Positions 25,071 to 32,608 of a DNA stretch of 38,272 bases are shown piece after piece (the stretch's first letter is position 1; every line of letters starts with the position of its first letter). The DNA is from Euryarchaeota archaeon UBA346 (GTDB lineage Archaea > Thermoplasmatota > E2 > DHVEG-1). The stretch spans positions 1 to 38,272 of the forward strand of contig DAJP01000019.1 in assembly GCA_002496355.1 (NCBI GenBank), written 5' to 3'. Below the pieces are notes generated by a model. It was given only the letters and a program-made list of their open reading frames with translations. It was not told where the DNA came from and did not search any database. A program made the position numbers and the translations under genes.

Positions 25071-25991
25071 ATGGACTATGAGTTAGCGATCATCGGTGCG
25101 GGTCCCGCTGGATTTTCCGCTGCGATCTACGCGAAACGATCAGGGATTTCGACAATTGTGTTTGATCGTGGGGGCGGGGGCGGTCTTCTCCAGGTTGCCC
25201 CGAATATCGAGAATTACGTGGGGTTTGATTCTATCCTGGGTATGGACCTTGTTGAAAAAATGAAGCAACACGCAACCAAGTATGCTGATTTCCATTTCTA
25301 TGAGGAGGTAAAGGACGTCGAATCTGCATCAACCGGATTTCTAATAACAACCGGGAAAGCCTCGTATCAAGTCGGCGCGGTGATCCTCTGCACAGGGACA
25401 GAGCATAAGAAACTTGATGTCCCTGGTGAATCTGAGTTTATCGGGAAAGGAGTCTCGTACTGTGCGACCTGCGACGGGTTCTTCTTCAAGGGAAAACGAG
25501 TTGTTGTTGTTGGTGGGGGGAATACCGCTCTGATTGAATCCATTTTTTTGAAACAGCTCGGATGCAAGGAAGTACATGTAGTTCATCGTCGTGAACAGTT
25601 CCGTGCCGAGAAAGTGTACGAGGAGGAAGCACGAGAAAAAGGAGTGCATTTCCATTTCAATACCCTCGTTGAGGAGATAAAGGGAAAAGACCGTGTCACC
25701 TCTGTGAATCTCTTCAATCTGCAGACCAGTACACGGTCAACATTGCCCGTGGAGGGTGTGTTCGCATCCGTTGGTGTACTGCCTCAGAATGAGATCGCCA
25801 GGACACTGCAGTTAAAGACCGATGATAATGGATACATCATCGTCGATAGTGAACAACGAACGAGTCTGCGAGGAGTGTATGCTGCGGGAGATATCACCGG
25901 GGGTCTGCGGCAGGTGGTCACCGCTTGTGCGAAAGGCGCGGTTGCTGCACTGTCATCGACTGAGGTTCTTGGGAAGAAATATCCTTACTAG
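25071..25991 (+). CDS. trxB: Thioredoxin reductase
   Basis: FAD-dependent disulfide reductase, 306 aa from this start. It has the FAD GAGPAGFSAAIYAKRSG motif, the redox-active CATCDG (Cys 131 and 134), the second nucleotide-binding GGGNTALIESIFLKQLG with VVHRREQFRAEK, whose HRR...R favours NADPH, and the terminal FAD motif AAGDITGGLRQVVTACAKG. The ATG at 25071 has gaggt at 25061-25065; an in-frame ATG at 25059 has none. It follows nrdG by 35 bases with an intervening A/T-rich stretch (tttaaaaaaactaaata), so may have its own promoter. It could reduce a thioredoxin for NrdD. Confidence 0.92.
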   Translation: MDYELAIIGAGPAGFSAAIYAKRSGISTIVFDRGGGGGLLQVAPNIENYVGFDSILGMDLVEKMKQHATKYADFHFYEEVKDVESASTGFLITTGKASYQVGAVILCTGTEHKKLDVPGESEFIGKGVSYCATCDGFFFKGKRVVVVGGGNTALIESIFLKQLGCKEVHVVHRREQFRAEKVYEEEAREKGVHFHFNTLVEEIKGKDRVTSVNLFNLQTSTRSTLPVEGVFASVGVLPQNEIARTLQLKTDDNGYIIVDSEQRTSLRGVYAAGDITGGLRQVVTACAKGAVAALSSTEVLGKKYPY

Positions 25992-26431
25992 AAAACTGGG
26001 ATCTGCTTGATTTTTTTCTTTTGTAACAACCTGATGAGTTCTTCACCGCTTTTTTTCACCGCATCACTCAGTTCTCCTTGCATCGTCTCTGGTTGTATCC
26101 CGATGAGGATGATGGTTGGGATTTCTTTTTCCATGTACTGGATAAACACGGAGAGTGGAATCCCATGGGTGCTCAGGTGCATCGTTCCGATTTTTTCTTT
26201 TGGGATGATACGAATCTCGCCAGCGGAGAGATTCATCTCGGCAGCATCGATGAGGATGAGTTTTTTTGGTCGTTGTCGTTTGATGACTCCTGTGTAGTTC
26301 TCCGGAGTAGTCCCACAGTCAATAACCGGAATCTGAACTGGTTCGTTCTTGAATCGCTCCGCGATATATGGTCCGATCCCGTCATCCCCCTCTCGATTCC
26401 CAATGCAGAGGATTAGCGTCTCCATCATCAT
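25988..26431 (-). CDS. hycI: [NiFe] hydrogenase maturation protease (HycI/HyaD family)
   Basis: Endopeptidase that trims the C-terminal extension of the hydrogenase large subunit after nickel insertion. 147 aa. The family nickel-sensing motif is GNREGDDGIGPYIAERF near the N-terminus, and the second acidic site is LILIDAAEMN, followed by HLSTHGIPL. The substrate is most likely the large subunit at 28885-30108, whose tail begins after DPCMSCTNR. Three consecutive ATG codons (MMM) leave the exact start open by six bases; an aggaaaagg ribosome site precedes them. It overlaps the trxB stop tail-to-tail by four bases. Confidence 0.9.
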   Translation of the reverse strand: MMMETLILCIGNREGDDGIGPYIAERFKNEPVQIPVIDCGTTPENYTGVIKRQRPKKLILIDAAEMNLSAGEIRIIPKEKIGTMHLSTHGIPLSVFIQYMEKEIPTIILIGIQPETMQGELSDAVKKSGEELIRLLQKKKIKQIPVF

Positions 26432-26444
26432 CCTTTTCCTGACT

Positions 26445-26705
26445 TCATTTGGAATAAATAATCTTCTGATAGGTCAAAAAATACCACATGATGCCGGTCC
26501 CCGCGGTGGACACACAGCTCAACAACATATCTAAGGTGAGAAACACGTATGCCATGACACTTAGCAGGATAGCGGTGATGAGATACATGGAGAGCGACTG
26601 GCTTTTTGCCTCCTTATGCTGATAATTTCGGTAAATCGCGGGGATCGCGGTGATCATGAATCCAAAGTTGATGATGGTGAGAACTATATCCTGCCATAGC
26701 AACAT
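26445..26705 (-). CDS. SemiSWEET/PQ-loop-like three-TM protein
   Basis: 86 aa with three hydrophobic segments (about 5-22, 38-57 and 60-79). The first segment ends in AIPAIYRNYQHKEAKSQSLSMYLITAI, which resembles the proline-bearing helix and loop of SemiSWEET/PQ-loop sugar carriers that act as dimers. No clear PQ dipeptide is present (PA instead), so the family call is tentative. It lies between hycI and the divergent hypE, sharing the intergenic TATA-rich region 26731-26742. Confidence 0.5.
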   Translation of the reverse strand: MLLWQDIVLTIINFGFMITAIPAIYRNYQHKEAKSQSLSMYLITAILLSVMAYVFLTLDMLLSCVSTAGTGIMWYFLTYQKIIYSK

Positions 26706-26731
26706 ATGAGGCAGAGGGATGGCAACAGAGA

Positions 26732-26740
26732 ATATAAATA
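26732..26740 (+). promoter_or_regulatory. TATA box for hypE and the hydrogenase unit
   Basis: atataaata within gagaatataaataaatc is a near-consensus archaeal TATA element. It predicts a start near 26763 and a leader of about 30 bases ending in the ttggggga ribosome site of hypE. Read on the other strand the same A/T block could serve the SemiSWEET-like gene, whose start is about 30 bases away. Confidence 0.55.
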
Positions 26741-26792
26741 AATCTTTTCAATGGTTACTTATAAAAAAAAACAAATGTTCTTGGGGGACAGT

Positions 26793-27845
26793 ATGGCGAA
26801 GAAGATAACTCTTGCACAAGGTGCGGGTGGAGAGCTGATGGATCAACTCATCAAAGAGAATATCTTGCGGTTTTTTAAGAACCAGGGGACCGCAGAGGTT
26901 CCATTGACCGCTCTTGATGATGCAGCGGTGGTCGATGATATTGTGTTCTCGACGGATTCTCATACGGTGCAACCATTGATTTTTCCTGGTGGTGACATTG
27001 GGTCACTTGCGGTCTGTGGTACGATTAATGATGTCTCGGTGGTCGGTGGGACACCGCTTGCGTTGTCAGCCGGGTTCATCATCGAAGAAGGATTCAGTTT
27101 GGAGACGTTTGAAGCGATTGTGAGAAGCATGGGACGAATGGCAAAGAAGGCGAACGTCCCGATTGTTACAGGGGATACCAAGGTCGTTGAAAAAGGTGCG
27201 TTGCAGCAGTTCATGATTAACACCAGTGGTATTGGGAGACGAAGCCCTGCTCTTGAGAAGAACATCAAAGAAGTCAAGCGGCATCGGAAATTCCGGAGTC
27301 GTTGGTTATTGGATAGTAATCTTGAGTCTGGTGATGTTCTGATTCTCTCTGGTAATATCGGGGAGCATGGGATTGCGTTGTTATCGTTCCGTGAGGGCTA
27401 TGGTTTTGAGACCATGATTCATTCAGATATCGCACCATTAAATGGTTTGATGAGTATGGTGTTGGCTGAAGGTGGTGTTGTCTCAGCGAAGGATCCCACT
27501 CGGGGGGGACTTGCTAATACAGTCAATGAATTTTCTGAGAAATCACAGATGGGGATTCTTCTGAATGAGGATACTATCCCTATTCCTAAGGGTGTTCAAT
27601 CTGCTTGTGACATGCTTGGTATCGACCCCTTGGAGATCGGGAATGAAGGAAAGGTCGTCCTTGGTGTAGTCAAGGAAAAAGCAGATGAGCTGCTGGCAGT
27701 GTTGAAGAAACATCCATTAGGAAAACGTGCTGCTATCATCGGGGAGGCGACCGACAAAATCTCAGGTGTCGCTCTACAGACCGCTGTTGGTGGGAAACGG
27801 ATTGTTCGTAAACCTCTTGGTGATCCTATCCCAAGGATTTGTTGA
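26793..27845 (+). CDS. hypE: Hydrogenase maturation protein HypE
   Basis: Dehydrates the thiocarboxamide on its own C-terminal cysteine to the cyanide ligand of the [NiFe] site, in partnership with HypF. 350 aa from MAKKITLAQGAGGELMDQLI. The PurM-like ATP-binding fold is clear (DDAAVV, TDSHTV, GGDIGSLAVCGTINDVSVVGG, TGDTKVVEKG, DPTRGGLANTVNE), and the protein ends PRIC, the essential terminal motif carrying the modified cysteine. The frame is open to 26751, but ggggga at 26783-26788 precedes the ATG at 26793. The hydrogenase structural genes follow after 27 bases. HypA-D and HypF are not in this window. Confidence 0.95.
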   Translation: MAKKITLAQGAGGELMDQLIKENILRFFKNQGTAEVPLTALDDAAVVDDIVFSTDSHTVQPLIFPGGDIGSLAVCGTINDVSVVGGTPLALSAGFIIEEGFSLETFEAIVRSMGRMAKKANVPIVTGDTKVVEKGALQQFMINTSGIGRRSPALEKNIKEVKRHRKFRSRWLLDSNLESGDVLILSGNIGEHGIALLSFREGYGFETMIHSDIAPLNGLMSMVLAEGGVVSAKDPTRGGLANTVNEFSEKSQMGILLNEDTIPIPKGVQSACDMLGIDPLEIGNEGKVVLGVVKEKADELLAVLKKHPLGKRAAIIGEATDKISGVALQTAVGGKRIVRKPLGDPIPRIC

Positions 27846-27872
27846 GAAGAGCAGAACTTTTTTAATAGTCTC

Positions 27873-28355
27873 GTGGTTTACCTCAGTAACAGACAACAGT
27901 CGAGGGGTGAATCCGGTATCGCAAAAGGGCTGACGAAATCCTTTAAGAAAGCATTGTGGGTCTATCACATCAACTCAGGGTCCTGCAATGGATGTGATAT
28001 CGAGATTATCGCCTCACTCTGCCCTCGATATGATATCGAGCGGTTCGGCATCAAGCTAGTCGGATCTCCTCGTCATGCTGATGTGCTCCTGATCACCGGT
28101 CCCGTCTCCCGACAGATGGTTGATAAGGTGAAACGAACCTATGAGCAGATGCCTGACCCAAAGGCAGTGATCTGTGTCGGTAACTGCGGTAACACGGGTG
28201 ATGTGTTCTATGAGTCCTATAATCTTGTCGGACCGGTTGATAAAATCCTTCCTGTTGATGTGTATGTAATTGGGTGCCCTCCTCGACCGGAGAACATTAT
28301 CCATGGAATAACGAAAGCTTGGGAAAAGCTTGAGACACTGGAGACGACCGCATGA
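27873..28355 (+). CDS. Group 4-type [NiFe] hydrogenase small subunit (NuoB/EchC-like)
   Basis: Carries the proximal [4Fe-4S] cluster next to the NiFe site. Up to 160 aa, the short NuoB-like form without extra cluster domain. Cluster ligands are C38 and C41 (SGSCNGCDIE), C105 (VGNCGN) and C135 (GCPPRP). The only in-frame start near the hypE stop is GTG 27873, with no ribosome site. A TATA-like ttttttaata at 27858-27867 predicts transcription starting at about 27889, downstream of that GTG, and a gaggggtga ribosome site at 27902-27910 precedes an ATC at 27918. Function is clear; the 5' end is not. The next gene overlaps the stop by four bases. Confidence 0.92.
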   Translation: MVYLSNRQQSRGESGIAKGLTKSFKKALWVYHINSGSCNGCDIEIIASLCPRYDIERFGIKLVGSPRHADVLLITGPVSRQMVDKVKRTYEQMPDPKAVICVGNCGNTGDVFYESYNLVGPVDKILPVDVYVIGCPPRPENIIHGITKAWEKLETLETTA

Positions 28356-28888
28356 CCACAACCACAATGAAACCGGAGGATGTCCTTGTTTCGTTCCAGA
28401 AGAAATTCCCAGATGGCATCACACAACCGCGTATAGAGCGTGGCACCAGTGGCACCTTGAAGACTGAATTTTGTCATCTCTGGTTCCGAGTTGAATTAGA
28501 TGTGTTTAAGGAAGCCGTGCGTCATCTTTTCACCTTCGAGCAGTACCCTCATTTTGCGGTGACCTCTGGTTATGACCTGGGGGATATCATTGAGCTGGTG
28601 TATCATTTCTCGTTGTTTCACGGTGAGCGAGGACGGGAGCTTTCCATGAACATGACGGTTTCCCTCCCTAAGAAAAACCCAGTGATAGATACCATTACGG
28701 ATCTTATCCCAGGAGCATTGATCTCTGAGCAGGAGAAACAGGAGATGCTCGGGGTGATAGTTCGAGGGATCCCAAAGGATGTCCGGGTGTTTGTCGCTGA
28801 TGATATTCCACAGGGGGTTTATCCATGGCGTCGGGATGAGACCGGTCCAGCAAAACTTGTTCGGAATCTTCATGAGGGTGAGCTATGA
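28352..28888 (+). CDS. Hydrogenase subunit of the NuoC/30-kDa (HycE N-terminal) family
   Basis: 178 aa, no cofactor motif. It matches the NuoC-like subunit or domain that packs on the large subunit in complex I and group 4 hydrogenases: HFAVTSGYDLGDIIELVYHFSL, ELSMNMTVSLPKKNPVIDTITDLIPGALISEQEKQEMLGV and the closing IPQGVYPWRRDE. Here it is separate from the large subunit, as in Ech-type enzymes, not fused as in HycE. ATGA overlaps join it to the small subunit gene upstream and the large subunit gene downstream, indicating stoichiometric translation. Confidence 0.88.
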   Translation: MTTTTMKPEDVLVSFQKKFPDGITQPRIERGTSGTLKTEFCHLWFRVELDVFKEAVRHLFTFEQYPHFAVTSGYDLGDIIELVYHFSLFHGERGRELSMNMTVSLPKKNPVIDTITDLIPGALISEQEKQEMLGVIVRGIPKDVRVFVADDIPQGVYPWRRDETGPAKLVRNLHEGEL

Positions 28889-30108
28889 CGGCCTCAAGGA
28901 CCACGTATCAGATTCCGATTGGTCCGATTCACCCTGCATTAAAAGAACCGGTGAACTTTCACTTTGAAATCGATGGTGAGAAGATCATCAATGTTGATAT
29001 ACATCTCGGGCATGTCCATAGGAGCATTGAATGGGCTGGAACGAAACGGAACTTCATCCAGGTGTTGTATCTCGCGGAGCGTATCTGTGGAATCTGCTCC
29101 TATTGTCATCCGATGTCTCTCGCCTTGGCAGTGGAGCATGCCGCACATATCCAGGTCCCGGAGCGGGCGGAGTATCTGCGCGTGGTCCACGCGGAGCTGG
29201 AGCGGATCGCCTCCCATATTCTCTGGGCTGGTGTTGCTGCCCATGAGATCGGATTCGACTCTGTGTTATTTTTGACATGGCAGGTTCGAGAGAGCGTCCT
29301 GGATCTCATTGAGTATCTGACCGGGAACCGTATCACAAAAGGAATAACGATGATTGGCGGGGTTCGTCGCGATATCACCGAGGAGATGGTCCCGCGGATC
29401 CATGCGACTCTAAAGGATCTGAAGAAGCAGGTGGAAAAACTCCAACATGTGATGTTGGATGATTCCACGATTCAGATGCGGTGTCGAAACTGCGGAATAC
29501 TGACTAAGGAGGATGCGTTGAAACTGTGTGCAGTCGGTCCGACTACCCGTGCATCTGGTGTCCGAAAGGATGTGCGTCTGGATCAGCCGTATTTCGCATT
29601 CGGTGATCTTGATTTTGATTACGTGACCCCTGATGTGCTCACCGGTGAAGTCCATGGGGATGTGTATGACAGGATCATCGTCCGGTTACTGGAAGTCAAA
29701 CAATCCATTGATCTTATCGAGCAGTGTCTTGAGCGGTTGCCTCCAGGAGACATTGTCGCTGAGCCGAAGATCCCAACTCTTCTGGCTTCCTTGAAGAAGG
29801 TGACTGGAGAGGGAATCGGCCGGATGGAGGCTCCCCGTGGTGAAGTGTTCCATTATGTGCGACTCACGGCAGCAGAATCCCTGTTTTCATGGAAGGTTAG
29901 GGCACCGACCTACAGTAATATCCTTCCTTGGATACCAATGCTCCTTGGTCAGCAGATCGCGGATATCCCGATCATCGCAGCATCGATTGATCCCTGTATG
30001 TCCTGCACGAACCGTGTGACACTTGTCCAGAACAATGAGCCACGCATGGTGGACCGTGAAAGACTCCATCAATTGAGTATTGAAAAAACACGGAGGATGT
30101 GTCTGTGA
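28885..30108 (+). CDS. Group 4-type [NiFe] hydrogenase large (catalytic) subunit
   Basis: 407 aa, NuoD/HycE-related catalytic subunit that oxidises H2 or reduces protons. Both nickel-binding CxxC pairs are present: R66-I-C68-G-I-C71 (followed by SYCH) and D369-P-C371-M-S-C374, which distinguishes it from complex I NuoD, where they are lost. Thirty residues follow R377, matching the C-terminal peptide removed by HycI after the DPCxxCTxR motif in HycE. IGPIHPALKEP and LGHVHRSIEW at the N-terminus are standard. It is coupled by overlap to its neighbours. Subclass within group 4 cannot be fixed by eye. Confidence 0.94.
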   Translation: MTASRTTYQIPIGPIHPALKEPVNFHFEIDGEKIINVDIHLGHVHRSIEWAGTKRNFIQVLYLAERICGICSYCHPMSLALAVEHAAHIQVPERAEYLRVVHAELERIASHILWAGVAAHEIGFDSVLFLTWQVRESVLDLIEYLTGNRITKGITMIGGVRRDITEEMVPRIHATLKDLKKQVEKLQHVMLDDSTIQMRCRNCGILTKEDALKLCAVGPTTRASGVRKDVRLDQPYFAFGDLDFDYVTPDVLTGEVHGDVYDRIIVRLLEVKQSIDLIEQCLERLPPGDIVAEPKIPTLLASLKKVTGEGIGRMEAPRGEVFHYVRLTAAESLFSWKVRAPTYSNILPWIPMLLGQQIADIPIIAASIDPCMSCTNRVTLVQNNEPRMVDRERLHQLSIEKTRRMCL

Positions 30109-30506
30109 GATACACAATGCTTCCTCAACTGCTTGCCCAGCTGTTCAAAAAACCGTTCACGAACAAGCATCCAAGGAAATATATCCCTTTTTCGTCGACA
30201 ACATTTTTCAAGGACGTGCGAAGTGGTAAAGCAACGATGGCCCCTCCAATTAAAACTCCTGAGAGATTCCGTGGGAAGATTGTCTATGAGAAGGAGAAAT
30301 GCATTGGATGCAAATTGTGTCTGAAGGTTTGTCCCTCGGAAGCTATTCTCTTCAAGGATGATGAGAAGAAGATAAAAGTGTATCTTGCACGGTGCACTTT
30401 CTGTGCGCAGTGCAATGACGTCTGTCCAGTGAGTTGCCTTCACATGAGTGAAGAGTTTCTCCTGGCTGATACAGAGAAATATTCACCATCGCTCATCGTG
30501 GAATAG
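30105..30506 (+). CDS. Hydrogenase 2[4Fe-4S] ferredoxin subunit (NuoI/EchF-like)
   Basis: 133 aa from GTG 30105. Two [4Fe-4S] motifs, CIGCKLCLKVCP and CTFCAQCNDVCP, lie in the C-terminal half after a basic N-terminal segment (LLAQLFKKPFTNKHPRKY) of the kind that anchors NuoI to complex I-like enzymes. It would pass electrons between the small subunit and a soluble ferredoxin. I choose GTG 30105 because it overlaps the large-subunit stop (GTGA) and sits eight bases after ggagg at 30092-30096; GTG 30099 is too close to that site. It is the last hydrogenase structural gene seen. Confidence 0.9.
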   Translation: MRYTMLPQLLAQLFKKPFTNKHPRKYIPFSSTTFFKDVRSGKATMAPPIKTPERFRGKIVYEKEKCIGCKLCLKVCPSEAILFKDDEKKIKVYLARCTFCAQCNDVCPVSCLHMSEEFLLADTEKYSPSLIVE

Positions 30507-30517
30507 ACCAGAAATAA

Positions 30518-30526
30518 CTTTTAATA
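30518..30526 (+). promoter_or_regulatory. TATA box for the leaderless 76-aa membrane protein gene
   Basis: cttttaata is centred about 27 bases before the ATG at 30550, the distance expected when transcription starts at the start codon. No ribosome site is present before that ATG, which agrees with a leaderless message separate from the hydrogenase operon. Confidence 0.5.
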
Positions 30527-30549
30527 GGATGGGTGTTGTCGGGTCTTGA

Positions 30550-30780
30550 ATGGGGAAAAAAACAGATATCATAAAGGTCCTGCTGTTGGTTTTGATTGGG
30601 ATGTTCATCCCGTTCCTCGGATCAATCGCGCTGTCGTATGGGTTTGTGCCCGGGAAGATTGCGGTCACGTTCCTGTATTTCCTTGTTTTTTTTGGTCTTG
30701 AGCTTGGGATCGTGTATCTGTATTTTACGCTTGGTGGGCGACGGGCGAACAAAAAACTGGAACAATATAAACCAAAATAA
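30550..30780 (+). CDS. Small two-TM membrane protein, unknown function
   Basis: 76 aa. Hydrophobic segments at about 9-30 (VLLLVLIGMFIPFLGSIALSYG) and 36-60 (IAVTFLYFLVFFGLELGIVYLYF), then a basic tail (GGRRANKKLEQYKPK). It sits between the hydrogenase ferredoxin subunit and a stand-alone ferredoxin, so an anchoring role is conceivable, but it shows no resemblance to NuoH, EchB or antiporter-like subunits. Family unrecognised. Probably leaderless, with its own TATA box. Confidence 0.6.
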   Translation: MGKKTDIIKVLLLVLIGMFIPFLGSIALSYGFVPGKIAVTFLYFLVFFGLELGIVYLYFTLGGRRANKKLEQYKPK

Positions 30781-30836
30781 AAGTGAAGAAGGGACCGGGG
30801 GGTATTCTCCTTTTTTTCAAGATAGTTTTCAAGGGG

Positions 30837-30850
30837 AAAAGATAAATAGG
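30837..30850 (+). promoter_or_regulatory. TATA box for the ferredoxin gene
   Basis: aaaagataaatagg stands about 43 bases before the ferredoxin ATG, predicting transcription from near 30869 and a short leader that contains the gaggt ribosome site at 30873-30877. Confidence 0.5.
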
Positions 30851-30886
30851 AAAACCAGTATCAGGGTCCAACGAGGTAGAACCATA

Positions 30887-31054
30887 ATGGTAGTAAAAGT
30901 CGATAAAGCAACTTGTACTGGCTGTGCAGCCTGCGCATCAGCATGCCCTGTTGAGGCGATTAAGGTCACTGAGAAAGCAGAGGTCAATGAAGACACCTGC
31001 ATTGATTGTGGCACTTGTGTTGATGAATGCCCAGTGCAAGCACTCAGTCTCTAA
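30887..31054 (+). CDS. 2[4Fe-4S] ferredoxin
   Basis: 55-aa soluble low-potential electron carrier of the clostridial type. Two full cluster motifs are present: C10-x2-C13-x2-C16-x3-C20-P and C38-x2-C41-x2-C44-x3-C48-P. The open frame is longer upstream, but the Met at 30887 gives exactly the classic ferredoxin start VVKVDKATCTGC and has gaggt nine bases before it. Likely partners are the hydrogenase ferredoxin subunit just upstream and the ferredoxin:disulfide reductase at 34630-35160. Confidence 0.93.
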   Translation: MVVKVDKATCTGCAACASACPVEAIKVTEKAEVNEDTCIDCGTCVDECPVQALSL

Positions 31055-31069
31055 GAAGAGTAGGTTTGT

Positions 31070-31771
31070 TTATTTTTTCTTCTTTTTCCTTTCTAGTTTT
31101 TCTTGTATCTTTGGACTTGTGAGTTCTCTGATCGCATCTGAGGCTATCCATCGTGCTGACCGTGAATCTATTTTTTTGATTTTCTCTGCGGTCTGAAGTG
31201 CTTTTTTGTTCAGAGGAATGTTTCGTTTCCCGATGTTTCGTAGCGCCCAGTTCACTGCTTTTTTCACATAGTTCCTCTCATCGATTGCATGGGTGATGCA
31301 CAGGGAAAGAAAAGCCTCGAAATCCTTATCTGTTGCTGTTTTGTCATGTACCGCAAGTCCAGCAATAAGGCTGAATGCTGCGCGTCTGACGAACTCTTTC
31401 TCCTGGTCTGCCCATTGGAACACCTTCGTACGGGCGAGGGGTGAAAGATCGAAAAGGCTGGTGCATGCCTGGTCGCAGATGTCCCAGGAGTCGAAATCCG
31501 CTGCCCAGAGGTCCATCTGCTCGCTGGTGACCAAAGTGGGGTCGTCGATGAAGCAGGCGAGCAAGCGTGCATCATGGATCTTTGTGTCCCAGAGTCTGAG
31601 AGCCAGCGGATGGTTGGTACCGATCTGTTTTGCGAGAGGCCGTAACAGGTAGATGGAGATCCCTAGGTTGTTCTGCTGGGTGATTCCGTAGCGTGCCATC
31701 CCTTTGACGTTTTCAGGGTTCGCCAGGGAATGGAGGCGGGTGATGATATCATTGTAGTCCATGTGGTTCAC
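31070..31771 (-). CDS. DNA alkylation repair protein (AlkD-like, HEAT-type)
   Basis: 233 aa, all helical. It has the AlkC/AlkD-family pattern ANPENVKGMARYGI, then LRPLAKQIGTNHPLALRLWDTKIHDARLLACFIDDP, WAADFDSWDICDQACTSLF, REFVRRAAFSLIAGLA-type helices and YVKKAVNWALRNIGKRN. AlkD-type enzymes remove bulky or methylated bases through a HEAT-like fold; many family members are untested. It begins 19 bases after the Ogg2 gene on the same strand, forming a base-excision repair pair. Start Met1 (31771) or Met4 (31762). Lysine-rich C-terminal tail (LERKKKKK) could bind DNA. Confidence 0.85.
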   Translation of the reverse strand: MNHMDYNDIITRLHSLANPENVKGMARYGITQQNNLGISIYLLRPLAKQIGTNHPLALRLWDTKIHDARLLACFIDDPTLVTSEQMDLWAADFDSWDICDQACTSLFDLSPLARTKVFQWADQEKEFVRRAAFSLIAGLAVHDKTATDKDFEAFLSLCITHAIDERNYVKKAVNWALRNIGKRNIPLNKKALQTAEKIKKIDSRSARWIASDAIRELTSPKIQEKLERKKKKK

Positions 31772-31790
31772 GAAGGTTCTTTATGCGTTG

Positions 31791-32414
31791 TCATTTCAAT
31801 ATTTTTCCGGTCTCAATGTACCAGAGGTATAAATCGAGTTCCGCAAGAGTCAGGTTTGTTTGTGTTGCGATGGTTTGTAAAACTTGTTCGATTTCCTTGT
31901 ATTTTTTTACGGTAAGCGTCTTTGGTTTTTTGATCAGATGGTATCGTTCCAGGATATCCAGGATGTGAAAGTCGATGATTGCGTAGTCATCAAAGCCGAT
32001 GTTTCGTAGGAAATGGCTTGCTTCTTTGTAGCCGATTCCGGGGATGTTTTCTGCAAGCCAGTCGCGTCGTCCCTCATGGTCTAATGTGTGTATGATGAAT
32101 GGGAGGTTGTCTTTTTGTGCGATGGATTGTACGATATAGGTTGCTCTGGTATTGGGGAAACGGTACCCGTGTTGTCTGAGTTTTTTTGAGAGGGTTTTTT
32201 TTGTTTCTGTGCAAAAACAGGGATGGAGTTTGCCATGGATGTGGATTGTTCGCTCTGAGTCGAAGTTTGCGGTCAGAATGCAGAAGCAGAGTTCTTTGAA
32301 GAGTTCCTCTGCGGAGTGTGTATCTATGGTTTTGAACTCTTGGATTCGCTGGTATATTTTTCTTTGTGTGTCGCTGTGTTTGAGGTTGTTGATAGTCGAA
32401 GGTAAGTCGTTCAT
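31791..32414 (-). CDS. ogg: 8-Oxoguanine DNA glycosylase/lyase, Ogg2 type
   Basis: Excises 8-oxoguanine and nicks the abasic site. 207 aa, the archaeal Ogg2 size. The helix-hairpin-helix segment IPGIGYKEASHFLRNIGFDDYAIIDFHIL supplies the catalytic Lys130 and Asp148, aligning with the lysine/aspartate pair of methanococcal Ogg2. The N-terminal ELCFCILTANFDSERTIHIHGKL helix also fits. An A/T-rich element (gtttttttatt on this strand, about 32439-32449) lies roughly 30 bases before the ATG, suggesting a leaderless or nearly leaderless mRNA. The AlkD-like gene follows. Confidence 0.9.
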   Translation of the reverse strand: MNDLPSTINNLKHSDTQRKIYQRIQEFKTIDTHSAEELFKELCFCILTANFDSERTIHIHGKLHPCFCTETKKTLSKKLRQHGYRFPNTRATYIVQSIAQKDNLPFIIHTLDHEGRRDWLAENIPGIGYKEASHFLRNIGFDDYAIIDFHILDILERYHLIKKPKTLTVKKYKEIEQVLQTIATQTNLTLAELDLYLWYIETGKILK

Positions 32415-32456
32415 ATGTTCTCCGCTTTGGAATTGATGGAATAAAAAAACAAGGTA

Positions 32457-32550
32457 GAGATGTAAAGCAAACGAGGATTTTTATTTGGTGAGGAGAGGAG
32501 GAAAGGATGGGATGTAAAAAATATTTTTTCCCCGTTTGGTTTTACATCTC
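32457..32550. repeat. Imperfect ~20-bp inverted repeat with nested alternative stem
   Basis: gagatgtaaa at 32457-32466 pairs perfectly with tttacatctc at 32541-32550, and continues inward as caaacg/cgtttg with a small bulge. Inside the loop a second arm, gatgtaaaa at 32511-32519, can instead pair with ttttacatc at 32540-32548. The right arm therefore has two competing partners. Read leftward, the structure is followed by a T7 tract. It could be a small RNA, a switching leader or a degenerate repeat element. Confidence 0.5.
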
Positions 32551-32608
32551 CACGCAGGTTAACGTGGATTGTTTGGTACCCTCTTGATTTATCTCCAATA
32601 TACCCCTA

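Noticed and set aside
26445..26705. Considered a missing membrane subunit of the hydrogenase.
   Set aside because: Only three short helices with a SemiSWEET-like loop, and it is transcribed in the opposite direction from the hydrogenase genes.
29106..29468. 120-aa minus-strand open frame in the hydrogenase large-subunit gene.
   Set aside because: Antisense shadow of a highly conserved coding region; no ribosome site or family features.
30596..30886. 97-codon upstream extension of the ferredoxin frame.
   Set aside because: It overlaps the 76-aa membrane protein gene, has no ferredoxin-like content, and a ribosome site and TATA box sit directly before the ATG at 30887.
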